From the NCBI RefSeq assembly GCF_005160265.1, contig NZ_CP039865.1:310001-374000 (forward strand): a DNA stretch of 64,000 nucleotides. Direction: 5' to 3'. The notes beneath the pieces are model-generated. The model ran no database searches. It worked only from the letters and a program-made list of their open reading frames with translations, and was not told where the DNA came from. The translations under genes and the position numbers were made by a program. How positions within the stretch are numbered: the first letter of the stretch is position 1; every line of letters starts with the position of its first letter. The stretch is from Phreatobacter aquaticus (GTDB lineage Bacteria; Pseudomonadota; Alphaproteobacteria; Rhizobiales; Phreatobacteraceae). Below, piece after piece: positions 60,615-64,000 of this stretch.

Positions 60615-62123
60615 TCAGCGCGACAGGCGAAGCTGGTTCAGCACGATGGCGATGTTGTCGAACGCCGCGATCAACGCGGAAGAGCTTGTTGCATCGAAGT
60701 AATTCGCCGCACTGCTCGCGCAATTCTGCAACATGGTCTTTGCAGTGGTATCGGTGACCGCAAAGGCAATGGTGAACACCTCGATACCCTGGCTCTTGGC
60801 ATAGGTGCAGATCGCCGCCGTGTCCGCGTTGGATTGTCCGAGTTGCGACTGCTGATTGGTTGCGGAGCCATTGAAGGCGACGTGACGCCCTGTCGACTGA
60901 TCCATACGCAAGGTATTCGCCCCATCCGTCATCAGCACCAGCGCCTTGCGCGGGCGACGGTTGGCAGGGTCATAAGCCCGGCCCTCGGCAAACGGCTCGG
61001 TCGGAGAGAGCGTGTTGACGCCCCAGATCAAGCCACCGGGAATATAGGTCGCCGGCTTGTACGATCCCACATTGATGACCAGGTTGTTGATGGCCGTCAG
61101 CAGGGAAGCCTTGTTGGACGTGAGCGTCAGGATCGGGTTGAGGCAGTTCTGGCTGGTGGCCAGGAAGCCCGGATAGGGAACGCTCGGGGAGGCATCGCTG
61201 CGCCAGAGATTGGCGGAGGTGCGCGATCCCACGCAGCCGTACCATTTGTAGTTCGTTGTCGATCCACCGCTGCACACCTCATAGGGCGCCACCGTGGTGG
61301 TGGTGCAGACCTGTGTTGCCGGCGTGCAGATATTCGGCGTGCAGTCATAGGTGGAGGTCACGCCATCGGTCACCGAGGTGCAAGTCTTGGGAGTGCCGCG
61401 CACGCAGGTCCGGGGCTCGCATGTGGTGCGCGTCGTCTGGGTTGTGCATGTCCTGGGCGTCGTCGTGGAATAGTCGGCGGGCACCGAGAGCCATGACATG
61501 TTGCGATTGGCAACACCGACATTGACGTAATCCGCGAACGGCACCAGGGCGATCTTCACGTCTGCCCGGCTGTCGCGCATCAAGGTGTTGACCAGATTGG
61601 TCGCGGCCGTCTTGAGCGCCTGGATCTTGGTTTGACCGCTCCCTGCGGTTTCCGACATCGACCAGGTGTTGTCGAGGACGAGGGCGAGTTCCACCGCACC
61701 GCTCACTTCGCGGAGTGCCGATGAATTGACGACGAAACTCAAGGAACTGTAGCCAGCCAGCACAAGGAACGAGGTCTGGACGGTTCCCCCGCCCTTGATG
61801 CTGACTTCGCCGGTCGTCGCATCGAAGGTGAAGGTCTGGATATCCAGCGACTTGGTGACATTGGTCGACGTGTTGGCTTGCAGATATTTGGCTGCGAGCG
61901 CCTTGAGCTGGACGGGGTCGGTCACCCCGGATCGGGCTGCCACGAGTGCGGCTGAATCAAGCGCCGCCTGAGCGGCAGCCTGCGCCTTGGAAACCTGCGC
62001 GAAATCAACCGCAACCCCGATCAGCAGCATGATCGGCGCAATGGCGACCGCAAAGATCATCGCGATCGCACCCCTGCGGTCCATATGGAAACGGTGCAGC
62101 AGATTTCCAAACAGGCTACGCAT
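60615..62123 (-). CDS. TadG-like pilus/secretion protein with von Willebrand A domain and Cys/Thr-rich insert
   Basis: 502 residues. The N-terminus has the TadE/TadG-type membrane segment (HMDRRGAIAMIFAVAIAPIM, then LLIGVAVDFAQVSKAQAAAQ) and a helix rich in Ala. A von Willebrand A domain starts near 143 (ELALVLDNTWSMSET, where the MIDAS motif DxSxS is D-N-T-W-S) and resumes after an insert (RKALVLMTDGANTLRMDQST). The insert, about residues 220-300, is very Thr-rich and carries nine Cys (226, 235, 240, 248, 261, 266, 273, 284, 297). It would be an envelope or extracellular adhesion protein. gaggga precedes the ATG at 62123. No other tad genes are near. Confidence 0.87.
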   Translation of the reverse strand: MRSLFGNLLHRFHMDRRGAIAMIFAVAIAPIMLLIGVAVDFAQVSKAQAAAQAALDSAALVAARSGVTDPVQLKALAAKYLQANTSTNVTKSLDIQTFTFDATTGEVSIKGGGTVQTSFLVLAGYSSLSFVVNSSALREVSGAVELALVLDNTWSMSETAGSGQTKIQALKTAATNLVNTLMRDSRADVKIALVPFADYVNVGVANRNMSWLSVPADYSTTTPRTCTTQTTRTTCEPRTCVRGTPKTCTSVTDGVTSTYDCTPNICTPATQVCTTTTVAPYEVCSGGSTTNYKWYGCVGSRTSANLWRSDASPSVPYPGFLATSQNCLNPILTLTSNKASLLTAINNLVINVGSYKPATYIPGGLIWGVNTLSPTEPFAEGRAYDPANRRPRKALVLMTDGANTLRMDQSTGRHVAFNGSATNQQSQLGQSNADTAAICTYAKSQGIEVFTIAFAVTDTTAKTMLQNCASSAANYFDATSSSALIAAFDNIAIVLNQLRLSR

Positions 62124-62455
62124 CGCTGGACTCCCTCGGCACTCGAACCGCGCGCCCCGCACCTTGTGTGGGAACGATCCCATTCAGGTCGGTCATGAGG
62201 CCGCGGCAAACTCGCTCATCGCTGTTGGCAGCCATAGGCCTGAAAGTTTGAGGATTGATTGCGCATGACCAGGCGTAAGCGCTGATGGAGATTAGAGTTA
62301 ATGCAAATTCAAGCGAGCCAATCGGTAAACATTTCGTCAATGCAGGCAAAAATTGAAGGATAATTTTGGTTAACGGCTTCCATTGATGCGTAAAAAGCCA
62401 CAACGAAGACCGAACTCGCCGATATAAATCTATAAGCTTCAAAAATTGGACAAGA

Positions 62456-62478
62456 CCAGGCGGCGGATTGCCGCCTGG
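62456..62478 (-). terminator. Hairpin after the IlvD/Edd dehydratase
   Basis: ccaggcggc and gccgcctgg form a perfect 9-bp stem around a ggatt loop, 27 bp after the dehydratase stop on the minus strand. A short T-run (ttttt) follows the stem after about ten bases. The rest of the 382-bp gap to the TadG-like gene is AT-rich compared with the window and shows no gene; it probably holds the TadG promoter. Confidence 0.5.
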
Positions 62479-62505
62479 AATCAAAACATGTATTGACTGT
62501 TATTA

Positions 62506-64000
62506 TCAGTGAATTTCCGGCTCCTTGATTTTCGCCGTCCCCTCCAGGAAGTCGAAGTCGCAGCCCTGGTCGGCCTGTCGGATATGCGCCGCCGACATCT
62601 TGCCGTAACCGCGCGGATAGTCGCGGTCGGGCGGCGTCCAGGCGGCGATCCGCTCGGCAATCTGCGCATCGGTCAGGTTCACCGAGATCGAGCGCTTCTC
62701 GACATCCACCGTGATCAGGTCTCCGGTCTTGAGCGCTGCGAACGGACCGCGGACATAGCTCTCAGGCGCCACATGCAGCACGCATGCGCCATAGCTTGTG
62801 CCCGACATACGCGCATCGGAGACGCGGAGCATGTCGCGGACACCCTGCTTCAGGAGCTTCTTCGGGATGGGCAGCATGCCCCATTCCGGCATGCCGGGCC
62901 CGCCGACCGGGCCGGAATTCTTGAGCACCATCACATGGTCGGGCGTGACATCGAGATTCTCGTCGTTCACCGCCGCGCTCATCTCGTCATAGGTCTCGAA
63001 GACCAGAGCCGGGCCTGTATGCTTCAGGAGCCGCGGCTCGGCGGCCGATGGCTTGATGACGCAGCCGCCGGGGGCAAGGTTGCCCTTCAGCACGGCAAGA
63101 CCGTTTTCGCTCGACACCGGCCGGTCCAACGGCCGGATCACGTCGTCGTTGTAGACCTGGGCGAGCCCGATCGTGTGGCTGAGCGGCTTGCCGGAGACGG
63201 TCATGGCGTCGGTGTGCAGCTTGCTCTCCAACTGCTTCAAAAGCGCCGGCAGGCCGCCCGCATAGAAGAAGTCCTCCATCAGGAAAGCGCCCGACGGCCT
63301 CAGATTGGCGATCACCGGCACCTTGTGGGAGAATTCGTCGAAATCAGCCGGCGTCAGCGGCACGCCCGCGCGTCCCGCCATCGCGATCAGATGGATGATC
63401 GCATTGGTCGATCCGGCCACGGCCATATGGACGATCAGCGCATTCTCGAAGCTCTTGCGGGTCAGGATCTTGTCCGGCGTCAGGTCGTCCCAGACCATGT
63501 CGACGATCCGCTTGCCCGACATCGCGGCCATCCGCGGATGGGCGGAATCGGCCGCCGGAATGGCGGAGGCACCGGGCAGCGTCAGGCCGAGCACTTCGGC
63601 ATGGCTCATCATGGTGGCGGCAGTACCCATCACCATGCAGGTGCCATAGCTGCGGGCGATGCCGTTCTCCATGTCCTTCCACTGGCCCTCGGTGATGTTG
63701 CCAGCTTCCTTCTCGGCCCAGTATTTCCAGACATCCGCGCCGGAGCCCAGCACCTTGCCGGCCCAGTTACCGCGCAGCATCGGGCCTGCCGGCACGAAGA
63801 TGAACGGCAGGCCGGCGCTGGTCGCGCCCATCACCATGGCGGGGGTCGACTTGTCGCAGCCGCCGAGCAGCACGACGCCGTCGAGCGGGTGCGAGCGGAT
63901 CGATTCCTCCGTCTCCATGGCCAGGAAGTTGCGATAGAGCATGGTCGTCGGCTTCTGGTACTGCTCCGACACCGACATGACGGGGATCTCGACCGGGAAC
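62506..64000 (-). CDS. IlvD/Edd-family sugar-acid dehydratase, C-terminal part (cut by window end)
   Basis: The frame stays open to the right edge, so the N-terminus lies beyond the window; about 498 residues are visible. Iron-sulfur ligands include Cys in VVLLGGCDKSTPAMVMGATS and in SYGTCMVMGTAATMMSHAEV. VAGSTNAIIHLIAMAGRAGV and DARMSGTSYGACVLHVAPES are hallmark blocks. The stretch before the first ATG, ending in EIPVMSVSEQYQ, matches L-arabinonate/D-xylonate-type dehydratases rather than biosynthetic IlvD. It would dehydrate an aldonic acid to a 2-keto-3-deoxy acid in the cytoplasm. It is about 50 kb from the fucose-type locus that lacks a dehydratase. Confidence 0.9.
   Translation of the reverse strand, partial: FPVEIPVMSVSEQYQKPTTMLYRNFLAMETEESIRSHPLDGVVLLGGCDKSTPAMVMGATSAGLPFIFVPAGPMLRGNWAGKVLGSGADVWKYWAEKEAGNITEGQWKDMENGIARSYGTCMVMGTAATMMSHAEVLGLTLPGASAIPAADSAHPRMAAMSGKRIVDMVWDDLTPDKILTRKSFENALIVHMAVAGSTNAIIHLIAMAGRAGVPLTPADFDEFSHKVPVIANLRPSGAFLMEDFFYAGGLPALLKQLESKLHTDAMTVSGKPLSHTIGLAQVYNDDVIRPLDRPVSSENGLAVLKGNLAPGGCVIKPSAAEPRLLKHTGPALVFETYDEMSAAVNDENLDVTPDHVMVLKNSGPVGGPGMPEWGMLPIPKKLLKQGVRDMLRVSDARMSGTSYGACVLHVAPESYVRGPFAALKTGDLITVDVEKRSISVNLTDAQIAERIAAWTPPDRDYPRGYGKMSAAHIRQADQGCDFDFLEGTAKIKEPEIH

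Noticed and set aside
62116-62484. Possible 122-codon gene between the TadG-like and dehydratase genes
   Set aside because: It overlaps the TadG start, has no Shine-Dalgarno, and its composition follows the AT-rich promoter region rather than coding DNA.

Overview
The window is GC-rich, densely coded DNA that reads as chromosome from an alphaproteobacterium, most likely a member of the Hyphomicrobiales (Rhizobiales). This rests on the protein families, the number of periplasmic solute-binding proteins with twin-arginine signals, a LuxR/LuxI pair, a TadG-like pilus protein, and intergenic palindromes of a type common in that order. The genus cannot be fixed from the sequence alone. I saw no rRNA, tRNA, transposase, integrase, prophage module or CRISPR array.

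Layout. 0-1.7 kb: end of an APC permease and purU. 1.8-3.7 kb: a quorum-sensing unit (luxR, luxI and a small unknown gene). 3.8-10.7 kb: a divergent sugar locus with a TRAP transporter, GntR regulator and DapA-type aldolase on the minus strand, and an aldo/keto reductase, lactonase and FucU mutarotase on the plus strand. A perfect 16-bp palindrome lies between the halves. This is best read as a non-phosphorylating L-fucose-type pathway. 10.7-12.6 kb: a tandem intergenic duplication, an SMP-30 lactonase and a Rid protein. 12.8-17.9 kb: an amidohydrolase with a PotABCD-type ABC transporter. 18.3-22.2 kb: a sulfate-type ABC transporter (CysA, W, T and binding protein). 22.4-25.0 kb: a tandem UspA protein divergent from a DASS anion symporter. 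25.0-26.6 kb: a HerA-like ATPase. 26.9-31.3 kb: a Ugp-type ABC transporter interrupted by a palindromic repeat. 31.7-33.9 kb: a YegD-like Hsp70 and two small membrane proteins.

34-38.9 kb (minus): an acyl-CoA operon with MaoC, an orphan TctC, two acyl-CoA dehydrogenases and an M24 protein with a degenerate metal site. 39.1-47.4 kb (minus): a Dpp-type transporter without ATPases, a DadA-like oxidase, a 2-hydroxyacid dehydrogenase, a second DppA-like protein and a DUF1028 protein, divergent from an XRE-cupin regulator. 48.2-50.9 kb: a GreA-like factor and a copper amine oxidase. 50.9-55.7 kb (minus): a complete Liv transporter with an intrinsic terminator between livK and livH. 55.8-60.5 kb: an ATZ/TRZ-type amidohydrolase, a third DppA-like protein and an amidase. 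60.6-62.1 kb: the TadG-like von Willebrand protein with a Cys/Thr-rich insert. 62.5-64 kb: an IlvD/Edd dehydratase cut by the window end.

Overall this is a scavenging region. Eight transport systems sit beside oxidases, amidohydrolases, an amidase and acyl-CoA enzymes, pointing to import and breakdown of sugars, amines, amino-acid derivatives and organic acids. Protein functions are family-level calls from motifs. Substrates are inferred from neighbours and are less certain.
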